A stretch of 64,000 bases of DNA from assembly GCF_003264365.1 (NCBI RefSeq), contig NZ_PYAK01000001.1:186001-250000 (forward strand), read 5' to 3'. Below, one piece after another: positions 43,328-53,884 of this stretch (positions are counted from its first letter, which is position 1; every line of letters starts with the position of its first letter). The stretch comes from Micromonospora noduli (lineage in GTDB: Bacteria > Actinomycetota > Actinomycetes > Mycobacteriales > Micromonosporaceae). The position numbers were made by a program, and so were the translations under genes. The notes beneath the pieces were generated by a model that worked only from the letters and a program-made list of their open reading frames with translations, did no database searches and was not told the origin of the DNA.

Positions 43328-43726
43328 TCACGCGTCGGCTTCGAGGGCGAAGGTGTTGCCGTCCGGGTCCTGGAACCATGCGATACGTCCACCTCCGGCC
43401 CGCGCGGTGATCCCCTTGTCGTCGTGCTCGAACTGCTCGTAGCGAACGAACTCGACGCCGGACGAGGTGAGCTCGTCGACGACCTGGTCGATGTCCTCGA
43501 CGTACCACGTCGCCACCGTCGCCGAGGTCTTCCCGGCGGTGACCGACTGGTACACGTTCAGCGCCGGACCGCCACCGGAGCCATAGACGCGGCTGCCGTC
43601 GGCGATGGTGGCGCTGGGGCCGGACCGCAGCGCCCGCAGACCCAGCACCCCTTCGTAGAAGGCCACGGCCTTCCGAATGTCGGACACGGCGACCGAGGCT
43701 CTGAGGTGGTACGTACTCAAGGGCAT
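43328..43726 (-). CDS. VOC (glyoxalase/bleomycin resistance-like) protein
   Basis: 132 residues. Two beta-alpha-beta-beta-beta units: LRASVAVSDIRKAVAFYEGV at the start and IAWFQDPDGNTFALEADA at the end, the usual VOC closing strand with its metal-site Glu. Substrate not inferable. It converges on the LPMO gene and is read in the same direction as the GNAT gene upstream. Confidence 0.87.
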   Translation of the reverse strand: MPLSTYHLRASVAVSDIRKAVAFYEGVLGLRALRSGPSATIADGSRVYGSGGGPALNVYQSVTAGKTSATVATWYVEDIDQVVDELTSSGVEFVRYEQFEHDDKGITARAGGGRIAWFQDPDGNTFALEADA

Positions 43727-43776
43727 GAACCACTCTGGCAGGTGCTCGACGAATCGGGGCGCCGAATCGGAGACCC

Positions 43777-44316
43777 TCAGGTCCGCGCACTGCGGGAGAT
43801 GCGGTACAGCACGTTCGAACGCAGTGCCCCTTCGGGTTCGGTGGGATCGTCGAAGTCGTCGGCCGGGTTCCGGGTCATGCCGATCCGGCGCATCACGGCC
43901 TGGGAACGAAGGTTGGTGGCCGTTGTGACAGCGAGGATCTCGGGAAGAGCAAGAGCGTCGAAGCCGTGGGCCAGGACCCTCAGCGCCCCCCCGGTGGCGT
44001 AGCCCTGACCCCAGGCCGAGCGGGCGAGCCGCCAGCCGATCTCCACTCCTGTGAACGGCATGTCCTCGTCCACGTCATCCAAGCCCGCGAACCCGATGAA
44101 CTCGCCCGTGACCTGCACCTCGACCGCCCACCACCCGTAGCCTCGCTTGTCGAAATCGGCCTGGAACCGCGACACGGAGGCATCGCTCTGTTCGCGGGTG
44201 AGCAGGTCGCCCAAGTGCTCCCGAACCTCGGGATCGGCATTCATGGCCGCCCACGGTTCAAGGTCGGAGTCACGCCATCGGCGCAGGACGAGGCGATCCG
44301 TACGTAGTTCAGCCAT
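43777..44316 (-). CDS. RimJ/RimL-type GNAT acetyltransferase
   Basis: 179 residues from the ATG at 44316. It is a GNAT domain of the ribosomal-protein-Ala-acetyltransferase type: LRTDRLVLRRWRDSDLEPWA, VEIGWRLARSAWGQGYATGG with the acetyl-CoA loop, and TTATNLRSQAVMRRIGM. The target may be a protein N-terminus or a small amine. Confidence 0.9.
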   Translation of the reverse strand: MAELRTDRLVLRRWRDSDLEPWAAMNADPEVREHLGDLLTREQSDASVSRFQADFDKRGYGWWAVEVQVTGEFIGFAGLDDVDEDMPFTGVEIGWRLARSAWGQGYATGGALRVLAHGFDALALPEILAVTTATNLRSQAVMRRIGMTRNPADDFDDPTEPEGALRSNVLYRISRSART

Positions 44317-44397
44317 GCTGACCAGCCAACGTGAGCTCTGACTCCGGGGCAATCCCTTTTCGACCCAACCCACCGTCGGCCTGCCCGGCGCCGGGGC

Positions 44398-45321
44398 CTA
44401 CCCCTGCGGAGGACCGTCGCCCGCAGTGGCGGCGCGTAGCTCCTTGAGCACGTACGTGGCGGCCCTCTCGACGACGCGGATGCCCTCTTTCTGACTCACG
44501 TGATGGTCGGAGAGCACGGCTATCAGCCAGTCATGACGAGCCTCGACGATCCGTCCGATGCTGTTGACCAGCCAGCGGCCGCCGTCCACATCAGCGGTGT
44601 CCCAGCCGTTCTTGACGTACTCGGAACGACTGCCCGGCTCCCGCGCGGCGGTGACTCCCCATCGCTGCTCGGGAATCACCTTCTTCATGAGACCCATGAT
44701 GAAGGTACGGTCCTGCGGGGTCAGCGGTCCCGTCGGTGACGTCAGCCCGGTCAGCAGACGGAGCTGGTCGGCGACCGTGGTCGTGGTGAGTCCCCAGTGC
44801 GAGTTGGGCTTCGTCTCACGCAGACCGAGCGCGCGGTTCGCGGCCTTGAGGCCGCGCGAGCCCTCGATCCGCTGCCACAGGGCCACCGCCGCATCGTTGT
44901 CACTGGACACGATCATGGCCTCGGCCAACCGCCGGGTGTCAGAACCCAGGGCCTTGCCCGGCGGGTTCTGGCGCAGCAGAAGAGCCGCGAGGATGTTGAC
45001 CTTGACGATGCTGGCGGTCTCGAACCGTTTGGCACCGACCGTCACCGCAGCCGTTCCTTGTCGATCCAGTGCCGCGACCGCCAGGTGGCCGTCGTACCGT
45101 TGCACGTAGGCCTTGATGCGCGTTCTCGCCTGGTCGATCCGGTCGACGGCCGGCGTCGTGGGAATCGGACTGGCAGGGGAAGAACCGTGCGAGGGCCCGG
45201 CTCCCTCGCCGTCGCGACCGCGCGTGGCACCGAAGGCGGCCGTCGCGACGCCGGCCAGCGACATGGTGGCCGCGGAGAGAACCCAGCGTCGCGGCAGCTG
45301 CCGACCTTTCCGCTCAGCCAA
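44398..45321 (-). CDS. class A beta-lactamase-fold serine hydrolase
   Basis: 307 residues. An Arg-rich start (RRWVLSAATMSLAGVATAAF) is a secretion signal, possibly Tat-like, followed by a Ser/Pro linker. The catalytic domain has the Ser-x-x-Lys motif ASIVK, SDN as SSDNDA, and a late VKNGW segment at the KTG position. It could be a beta-lactamase or an uncharacterised peptidoglycan-active hydrolase; ENG-type Glu166 is not obvious, so beta-lactamase activity is doubtful. Its ATG lies within the last codons of the lipoprotein gene (8-base overlap). Confidence 0.85.
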   Translation of the reverse strand: MAERKGRQLPRRWVLSAATMSLAGVATAAFGATRGRDGEGAGPSHGSSPASPIPTTPAVDRIDQARTRIKAYVQRYDGHLAVAALDRQGTAAVTVGAKRFETASIVKVNILAALLLRQNPPGKALGSDTRRLAEAMIVSSDNDAAVALWQRIEGSRGLKAANRALGLRETKPNSHWGLTTTTVADQLRLLTGLTSPTGPLTPQDRTFIMGLMKKVIPEQRWGVTAAREPGSRSEYVKNGWDTADVDGGRWLVNSIGRIVEARHDWLIAVLSDHHVSQKEGIRVVERAATYVLKELRAATAGDGPPQG

Positions 45322-45997
45322 GGCGGGCCACCGCCCTCGCCGCGATCTCGTCCACCACAGCCCGGCTGCCCGGATCGGGCAGGCGGACCGTCGAGACCGT
45401 CTCGCCTCGTTTCACCATCACGAAGTACGTGACGGTGTTCGGGGTGTCCGCACGCGCGATGCGACCTCGAACGAGCATGGCGGTGCCCTCCAGATATTGC
45501 GGATCGACGACATCGAAAGAGACCTGCGATCCGAGGACCGGGTAGGTCGCGCACCGTAGGAGGACCCGACGGACGTCATCGACATTCCGCTCGGCCCATC
45601 CAGGCTCGTACGTCTCCACGACGTGGTGGGCCGATGACGAGCCGTCAGACAGCCGGTAGTAGCGCTCCACGGCAGCGCGCCGATGCGACTTGGCCGGGTA
45701 GTCGCTGCTCTTGTAGTTGGGGCAGCTGTCCTGTTCCCACGGCCAGGACGCCAGACCGGTTCGCGCATCGTCCGCATGCCAGTCCGCTCCCAGCTCGCCC
45801 GCCCCCAGCAGCGGGCTCGGATCGCCCCGTTCCGCGTTCGCGGTGTGTCGCTCGTCGGGGCCGACACCGGACTCCCCCCGATGGCACCCTGCGGCCATCA
45901 CCAACAACGCCGACAGGACCGCCGGCACGACGGCGATCGAACCTCGGCCTCTGCCGCGAATCCGGCCTCGGCTCGTCCTGCTGCTCGACACGGACAC
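45314..45997 (-). CDS. lipoprotein of the sigma-factor operon, unknown function
   Basis: 227 residues from a GTG at 45997 with GGGGAGG upstream. Signal peptide ending in VMAAGC (lipobox), then a Gly/Glu linker and a ~170-residue extracellular domain with two further Cys (QDSCPNYKS and LLRCATYP) likely forming a disulfide. It resembles PknH-type extracellular sensor domains in size and layout, but I cannot confirm the family. The overlap with the downstream hydrolase suggests joint action at the cell envelope. Confidence 0.75.
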   Translation of the reverse strand: MSVSSSRTSRGRIRGRGRGSIAVVPAVLSALLVMAAGCHRGESGVGPDERHTANAERGDPSPLLGAGELGADWHADDARTGLASWPWEQDSCPNYKSSDYPAKSHRRAAVERYYRLSDGSSSAHHVVETYEPGWAERNVDDVRRVLLRCATYPVLGSQVSFDVVDPQYLEGTAMLVRGRIARADTPNTVTYFVMVKRGETVSTVRLPDPGSRAVVDEIAARAVARLG

Positions 45998-46159
45998 CGA
46001 AAACCTCCCCCAGACGCAGATACTTGCCACCGCAGGTGGCGCTTCAGCCGACGACGCGTGGCGGCACATTCGTCGCCGCCGCAGCACCGACGCGGCGGTT
46101 GCCGGCCGGCGGTCCCACGCCACCGGGACCCGCCGCACCCCGGCGGCAGACGAGACCGG

Positions 46160-46660
46160 TCAATGGCGTTCCTCGGCGAACAGCTCGGAACGGGTCTCGC
46201 CGAGCAACTCGCGCAGGCGGTTGAGGGAGCGCATGCTCTGGCTCTTGACGACGGCGGTGGAGACGCCCACAACCTCGGCGGTTGTCTCCACGCTCAGGTC
46301 GTCCCAGTAGCGCAGGACGATGATCGCCCGGTCCCGCAACGGCAGGGTGGCGACCGCGTCCAGCAATGTCATGCGCAGCTCGGCCGGATGTTCCTCGCTC
46401 CGCTCCGGCGGCGCCGACATCGCCAACTCGCGGCTGGAGCGACGTCGCTGCTGGTCGATCATGCAGCGCAGCAGTATCTTGCGGGCGTACGCGTGGGGGT
46501 CATCGGCCCGGCGGACCCGCCTCCAGTTGGCGTACACCTTGGCCAGCGTCGTCTGGGTGAGGTCCTGGGCGAAATGCCAGTCGCGGCACATGAGGAACGC
46601 GGCGTCACGCAGCCGGCCGGCGGTCGCCTGCGCGAACTCCACGAAGTCTTCGTCAGCCAT
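46160..46660 (-). CDS. SigE-family (ECF-like) RNA polymerase sigma factor
   Basis: 166 residues from the ATG at 46660, which lies inside the end of the preceding gene. Region 2: DAAFLMCRDWHFAQDLTQTT. Region 4: LPLRDRAIIVLRYWDDLSVE then VGVSTAVVKSQSMRSLNRLR. It is of the actinobacterial SigE family (about 165-175 residues). The upstream overlapping gene encodes a single-pass membrane protein that is probably its anti-sigma factor. Downstream lipoprotein and hydrolase genes suggest an envelope-stress regulon. Confidence 0.9.
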   Translation of the reverse strand: MADEDFVEFAQATAGRLRDAAFLMCRDWHFAQDLTQTTLAKVYANWRRVRRADDPHAYARKILLRCMIDQQRRRSSRELAMSAPPERSEEHPAELRMTLLDAVATLPLRDRAIIVLRYWDDLSVETTAEVVGVSTAVVKSQSMRSLNRLRELLGETRSELFAEERH

Positions 46661-47531
46661 TCGACCGGTCCAGCGTCGGGAACCGCTTGGCACCGTTGAG
46701 GACGAACTCAGCCGGCAGTTCCGTCCCCCAGATCGGGTTGCCGGCGATCTCGGTCGCCTCCTTCACGGAGAGGACGGGCGGTGCCGGCATGGTTCCCTTG
46801 GCGTCCCAGACCAGACAGGTGGAGATCATCAGATCGACCTGGAGGCCGCCGCGGTGATGCACGGTGACCATCTGGTTCTGCACGCAGTTGTCGGGTATTT
46901 CGGTCAGCTCCACCGTCCCCGGGACCGGGTCGCCACCCAGGTTGTCCCGGTAGATGGAGAGCCGCACCATGCCCGGTCCATCGCCTCGGTCCAGGTAGAG
47001 CTGGACGTACGGCATGCCGGGGCCCACCCCGCTGCTCTGCAGACTCGCATAACCGCTGGTCTTCCCCTTGGGCAGCAACCGGGTCAGCAGTTCCAGTGCG
47101 CCCTGCGGTGTGGTGGTCAGCAGTTCACCGTCCGGCCCCGCCCCCATCCTCAGGGTGTCAATCACCGTGGTCGAGCGAGCCGGCGGCGCTGGCCGACGGG
47201 GGTCCCCGCCGGTGCCCGGCTCCAACCCGCCCGGGGCACCATCGGAGGACCCAGTCGGGGACGGCGTGGCGGTGTCGACCGACCCACCCGGCGAACCGAC
47301 GTTCAGCCCACCAGGCTGGCCAGCGTCATCCGCACCGACGCCGAGCGGCCCGGCGGCCAGGCCGATCACGAGCAGCATCGCCAACGCCGATCCGCCGGCA
47401 CCGAACTGCGCCAGGCGGCGCCGGCGGCGCAGCCGGCGGCCCTGCACCACCGACTGCTGGACCAGGTCACCCAACGGCGGGGCGGGATGTTGGGCCAGGT
47501 CGTCCCTGAAACGCCCACGCACGTCGCCCAT
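46653..47531 (-). CDS. single-pass membrane protein, putative anti-sigma factor
   Basis: 292 residues, GGAGGGG upstream of the ATG. A cytoplasmic N-terminus of ~45 residues (RFRDDLAQHPAPPLGDLVQQ) is followed by an Arg-rich stop, one membrane helix (~45-63, ALAMLLVIGLAAGPLG), a Gly/Pro/Ser linker and an extracytoplasmic domain of ~180 residues with two Cys. The layout fits an anti-sigma factor, but there is no zinc HxxxCxxC motif. It precedes the sigma gene with an 8-base overlap, the reverse of the usual sigma then anti-sigma order. Confidence 0.72.
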   Translation of the reverse strand: MGDVRGRFRDDLAQHPAPPLGDLVQQSVVQGRRLRRRRRLAQFGAGGSALAMLLVIGLAAGPLGVGADDAGQPGGLNVGSPGGSVDTATPSPTGSSDGAPGGLEPGTGGDPRRPAPPARSTTVIDTLRMGAGPDGELLTTTPQGALELLTRLLPKGKTSGYASLQSSGVGPGMPYVQLYLDRGDGPGMVRLSIYRDNLGGDPVPGTVELTEIPDNCVQNQMVTVHHRGGLQVDLMISTCLVWDAKGTMPAPPVLSVKEATEIAGNPIWGTELPAEFVLNGAKRFPTLDRSNG

Positions 47532-47827
47532 GTCCCTACCCCTCCTCGGCCGACCGCCCGCAGTGGCGATCCGTCACTGACCTGACGGGTTGACGCGCCG
47601 ATTTGGTTACCGAATCTCGGGGCGAATTTTCCGCGCAGAACCGGCTCTGCCGCAGGGGCGACCCGGTGGGTGGAGGCACAACCCGTAGAGCATCCTAGGA
47701 GGTTAGGTCGTCGACGTGGAGGCTGACCGAAAGCCGCAGGCAGCTCAGAAATCTGGATGGTCGACGCTCTCCGGCGATCCGGCGTGCGATTGACCTTCAT
47801 CGAACCGGTTCCATAGGATGACCATCG
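47532..47827. other. divergent intergenic region
   Basis: 296 bases with a clear promoter for the GNAT gene at 47790-47819. For the anti-sigma-like gene no strong element is visible. Confidence 0.4.
47790..47819 (+). promoter_or_regulatory. housekeeping promoter of a leaderless GNAT gene
   Basis: TTGACC (47790-47795), 18 bases, TAGGAT (47814-47819). The ATG follows only 8 bases after the -10 element, so transcription should start at or next to the start codon. Confidence 0.65.
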
Positions 47828-48811
47828 ATGAGGATCGCGGGTTGGAGTCGCGCCACGCCAGCCGAGGCAGCAGCGCTGGCAGCGCTCTTCCAGCGCGCCG
47901 AGGCTGTCGCCCCTGTCGGCATGGAGCAGCGCGCTAAGGACGTCCGGAATCGACTGGCCACTCTCGGGCCGGACAGTGCCGGACGCACCCGGGTTGGCCG
48001 CGATGACACCGGCAGCGTCGCCGCATACGGTGAGGTCGCCGACATGGGAACAGCGGACGACGTGCTCCGGATCCGCCTGACCAACGTGTTCCATCCCGAC
48101 ATTGCCGACGACGTCCGTGCAGAGCTGCACCATTGGCTCATCGACCAGGCGAAGCAGTTGCGCGATAACCGAGGATCGGCACGGGCCGTCCTCGGCATCC
48201 GTTGTGCCGAGAACGACCGGGCCGGCCACGAGCTGCTGATCCGTGGCGGCTTCGCGCTGGCCCGACACGAACGGGACCTCGTCCTGGCGGTGCCTGACGA
48301 GCCGCCGGCTCCCGCGCTGCCGCCCGGTCTGGTGCTGGCACCTGTCGACGAGCGCTACGACGAACTGGCCCGGCTGGCCCACAATGAGGCCTACGCCGAC
48401 AGCCCGACAGCGGTTCGACCAGACCAGCGCACCTGGCCCCAGCACGCGACCGGACATCCGCGGTTCCTGCCCGACCTCTCCTGCCTGGTGCTCGCCGAGG
48501 TCGACCGAAGCGACAACCCGGTGGCCGCCTTCCTCTTCGCGCTCGCCGACGGCAGCACGGACACACCGACGGTGGTTCTGCACTGTCTGGGCACCCGAGC
48601 ACCCTGGCGCCGCAGTGGCCTGGCCACAGCGATGATCTCGCGGGTCCTGCACCGTGCGCGCTCAGCTGGCGTCAGACAACTACGACTCAAGGTCACCGAC
48701 AGCAACCACCCCGCTCTGGCGCTCTACCGGAAACTGGGCTTTGTGGAGTCGGGGCAAGGGTTCGCGGTGCTGATGCGGCAGCTCACCCCCGAGGCCGACG
48801 AGCAGCCGTAA
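47828..48811 (+). CDS. tandem GNAT-domain acetyltransferase
   Basis: 327 residues, twice the usual GNAT size. The second domain is clear: VLHCLGTRAPWRRSGLATAM carries the acetyl-CoA loop, then LRLKVTDSNHPALALYRKLG. The N-terminal half is a degenerate GNAT copy (FHPDIADDVRAELHHWLIDQ, then GRAGHELLIRGG-like motif NDRAGHELLIRGGFALA). The layout resembles mycothiol synthase-type and aminoglycoside-type tandem GNATs. Substrate unknown. No ribosome site; likely leaderless from the promoter just upstream. Confidence 0.87.
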   Translation: MRIAGWSRATPAEAAALAALFQRAEAVAPVGMEQRAKDVRNRLATLGPDSAGRTRVGRDDTGSVAAYGEVADMGTADDVLRIRLTNVFHPDIADDVRAELHHWLIDQAKQLRDNRGSARAVLGIRCAENDRAGHELLIRGGFALARHERDLVLAVPDEPPAPALPPGLVLAPVDERYDELARLAHNEAYADSPTAVRPDQRTWPQHATGHPRFLPDLSCLVLAEVDRSDNPVAAFLFALADGSTDTPTVVLHCLGTRAPWRRSGLATAMISRVLHRARSAGVRQLRLKVTDSNHPALALYRKLGFVESGQGFAVLMRQLTPEADEQP

Positions 48812-48955
48812 GCCCAACGGTTCGTCGACTCGCGCCCTGCGCCGCGTACACGGAACGTTCCGCGATTCGCCACAGCGCGTGGAGCCCGCCGATGCGTACG
48901 TCCAGCTTGTCGCTGCCGAGCTGGTCCATCGCGTAACGCGGGTCGACCAGCCACG
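48783..48955 (-). pseudogene. remnant of a pentapeptide-repeat membrane protein gene
   Basis: A minus-strand frame without a start reads LVDPRYAMDQLGSDKLDVRI, then GGLHALWRIAERS. This matches the hallmark LGSDKLDVRIGGIYALERIA region found before the pentapeptide repeats of many actinobacterial proteins. The preceding membrane part and following repeats are missing, and the frame runs into the end of the GNAT gene. It is a relic. Confidence 0.55.
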
Positions 48956-51802
<2,847 letters not shown>

Positions 51803-51887
51803 CGACGGACAACGCCGGGGCGGGCAGGTTCGGCACCACACCGGGCCCGTCCGCCCCGCACCCATCCACCACCAGGAGGTAGCGATA

Positions 51888-53285
51888 GTGCGAGGACACG
51901 GACACCACCCCCCACCCTCGGGGAAGACCCACACCGACCGAGTGGCGCCCCGTTTGCGGGGACGCCTGTTCAAGCTGGCCGCGGCCGGGATAGCCGTCGC
52001 GGTCGGGTTGTTCACCATCACCGTGGCGACCGGGTCGGCGTCGGCTGCCGACAACCCGTACCAGCGGGGCCCGGATCCCACCCGGACCAGCGTCACCGCC
52101 GTGAACGGCCCCTTCGCCAACACGTCGGTCAGCGTCCCGACCGGGTACGGCTTCAACGGCGGCAGGATCTACTACCCGACCGACACCAGCCAGGGCACCT
52201 TCGGTGCCATCGCGATCTCGCCGGGTTACACCGCGTTGTTCTCCGCCGAACTGGCCTGGATGGGACCGTGGCTGGCGTCCCACGGCTTCGTCGTGATCGG
52301 CATCGAGACCAACAGCCGCAACGACTTCGACACGGCCCGAGGCACCCAGTTGCTCGCCGCACTGGACTACCTCACGCAGCAGAGCCCCGTACGCGACCGG
52401 GTCGACCCCAACCGGTTGGCGGTCGCAGGCCACTCCATGGGTGGCGGCGGCGCGCTGAGCGCAGCCACCCGACGCCCGTCGTTGAAGGCAGTGGTCGGCA
52501 TCGCGCCGTACTCGCCGTCGTCGAACCTGGCCAACGACCGGGTGCCCACCATGATCTTCTCTGGGCAGGCGGACACGGTGGTCACCCCGTCCTACGCCAC
52601 CGGCCTGTACAACAGCCTCCCGGCCACGACGGAGAGCGTCTACCTGGAGGTCGCCGGCGCGGATCATGGCTTCATGGTCGGACGGTCGAACCCGGTGATG
52701 GTCCGGACCATGCTGCCGTTCGTCAAGATGTTCATCGACAACGACACCCGGTACAGCCAGTTCCTCTGCCCACTGCTCGACTCCAGCGGCGTGGTCACCT
52801 ACCGCAGCACCTGCCCGTTGCTGCCCTCGACCCCGACCGACCCGCCGACCCCGACCGACCCGCCGACCCCCACCGATCCGCCGACCGTTCCGCCCGGCTC
52901 CGCCAACGAGATCGTCGGCACCCAGTCCGGCAGGTGCGTCGACGTACCCAACGCCTCACGTAACAACGGCACCCGGGTGCAGCTCTACGGCTGCAACAAA
53001 CAAACCAACCAGGCATGGACCTACACCTCAACCAAACAACTCCAGGTGTACGGCACCATGTGCCTCGACGCGGCAGGCACCGCCAACGGCGCGGCAGTGC
53101 AGATCTACAGCTGCCACAACCAGACCAACCAACAGTGGAACGTCAACTCCAACGGCACCATCAGCAACGTCCAGTCCGGACGATGCCTCGACGCCTGGAG
53201 CACCACCAACGGAGCCCAGATCCAGCTCTACGACTGCCACGGACAAACCAACCAGCAGTTCAGGCTCGCCGCCCTCGCACGTTGA
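51888..53285 (+). CDS. secreted cutinase/PETase-like polyester hydrolase with CBM13
   Basis: 465 residues, GTG with GGAGGT upstream. Signal peptide ends GSASAAD. The alpha/beta-hydrolase domain (~54-305) opens with NPYQRGPDPT and ends FIDNDTRYSQFLCP, both hallmarks of actinobacterial cutinases that hydrolyse polyesters including PET. Catalytic triad: Ser183 (GHSMGGGG), Asp229 (GQADTVV), His260 (AGADHGF). The aromatic-clamp Tyr is in ISPGYTAL; the usual Trp after the nucleophile elbow is Tyr208 (IAPYSPS). A PTDPPT linker joins a CBM13 almost identical to that of the xylanase. Natural substrate may be cutin, suberin or esterified hemicellulose. Confidence 0.92.
   Translation: MRGHGHHPPPSGKTHTDRVAPRLRGRLFKLAAAGIAVAVGLFTITVATGSASAADNPYQRGPDPTRTSVTAVNGPFANTSVSVPTGYGFNGGRIYYPTDTSQGTFGAIAISPGYTALFSAELAWMGPWLASHGFVVIGIETNSRNDFDTARGTQLLAALDYLTQQSPVRDRVDPNRLAVAGHSMGGGGALSAATRRPSLKAVVGIAPYSPSSNLANDRVPTMIFSGQADTVVTPSYATGLYNSLPATTESVYLEVAGADHGFMVGRSNPVMVRTMLPFVKMFIDNDTRYSQFLCPLLDSSGVVTYRSTCPLLPSTPTDPPTPTDPPTPTDPPTVPPGSANEIVGTQSGRCVDVPNASRNNGTRVQLYGCNKQTNQAWTYTSTKQLQVYGTMCLDAAGTANGAAVQIYSCHNQTNQQWNVNSNGTISNVQSGRCLDAWSTTNGAQIQLYDCHGQTNQQFRLAALAR
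52830..52883 (+). repeat. three 18-bp tandem repeats encoding the linker
   Basis: ACCCCGACCGACCCGCCG occurs twice exactly, then once with two changes. Each unit encodes TPTDPP, the flexible linker between catalytic domain and CBM13. Confidence 0.9.
52890..53276 (+). repeat. CBM13 module copy 2
   Basis: 129 codons in register with copy 1 at 50453-50839, ending in the same RLAAL. Nine residue differences are seen by eye. It indicates a recent duplication or gene conversion. Confidence 0.9.
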
Positions 53286-53363
53286 TCACTGCCGACTCCG
53301 CGCAGCACCCGTTCGAGGGTGTCAGGTCGACCAGCGGCAGGGCGAGGTCCAGCACGCCTGAAA

Positions 53364-53396
53364 CGGGCGGACCCGGCATCGCGCCGGGTCCGCCCG
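53364..53396. terminator. strong bidirectional terminator
   Basis: A perfect 14-bp GC stem (CGGGCGGACCCGGC and complement) with loop ATCGC lies between the convergent cutinase gene and small membrane protein gene. Confidence 0.85.
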
Positions 53397-53398
53397 CA

Positions 53399-53884
53399 TC
53401 ACGTGGCCGGAGGGCGGCGACGCCTGGCGTCTCGGACGAGCGTCAGGGCGATGACGAGAAGGCCGAGCAGGGCGACGACGGCATTGGCGGTTGTGAGGAA
53501 GACCTTCTCGCCACGGGTGGCGTGGTGGAGGTGGGTCAGGTGGAAGAAGAAGTGGGGTATGGCGAAGGTGGAGAATGCCGCCGCGGCGGGGATGGTGAAT
53601 GCGGCTCGAGGTGCGACAAGCGCTATGCCGAGGACGACGGCCAGGCCGAGGGTGGCTCCGCCGAAGTCTCGCGCGTAGTGCTCGCTGAACGGCGGGGTGA
53701 GGGTGACGGTCGGGAAGTTGTTGTAGAAGCTTGCGGGGAAGACCTGGTTCCAGAACCCGACAACGAGTTCGTCGAGGAAGAGGACGGCCAAGGCGATCCG
53801 GATCAACGCGGTCAGCGCGGTGTCCCGCCCGTCTGTTGACGTTGCCCGCGGTGCGGCGGGAGTGGGTGACCGGCCTTCGTTCAT
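53399..53884 (-). CDS. small four-helix membrane protein, paralogue A
   Basis: 161 residues from an ATG at 53884 that overlaps the upstream stop (ATGA). About four hydrophobic helices; conserved-looking segments are FPTVTLTPPFSEHYARDFGG and FAIPHFFFHLTHLHHATRGE. It is clearly homologous to the 144-residue protein at 55656. No named function is recognised; it is a DoxX/DUF4345-like small integral membrane protein by size. It is cotranscribed with the NAD(P)-binding reductase upstream. An N-terminal tail of about 25 polar residues is absent from the paralogue. Confidence 0.82.
   Translation of the reverse strand: MNEGRSPTPAAPRATSTDGRDTALTALIRIALAVLFLDELVVGFWNQVFPASFYNNFPTVTLTPPFSEHYARDFGGATLGLAVVLGIALVAPRAAFTIPAAAAFSTFAIPHFFFHLTHLHHATRGEKVFLTTANAVVALLGLLVIALTLVRDARRRRPPAT

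Noticed and set aside
44398..45321. Clear resistance beta-lactamase
   Set aside because: Ser-x-x-Lys and SDN are present but the general-base Glu motif and a canonical KTG are not evident by eye, so a resistance claim is not supported.
52830..52883. Tandem repeats as a CRISPR or satellite array
   Set aside because: The three 18-mers are in frame and encode the TPTDPP linker; there are no spacers and no cas genes.
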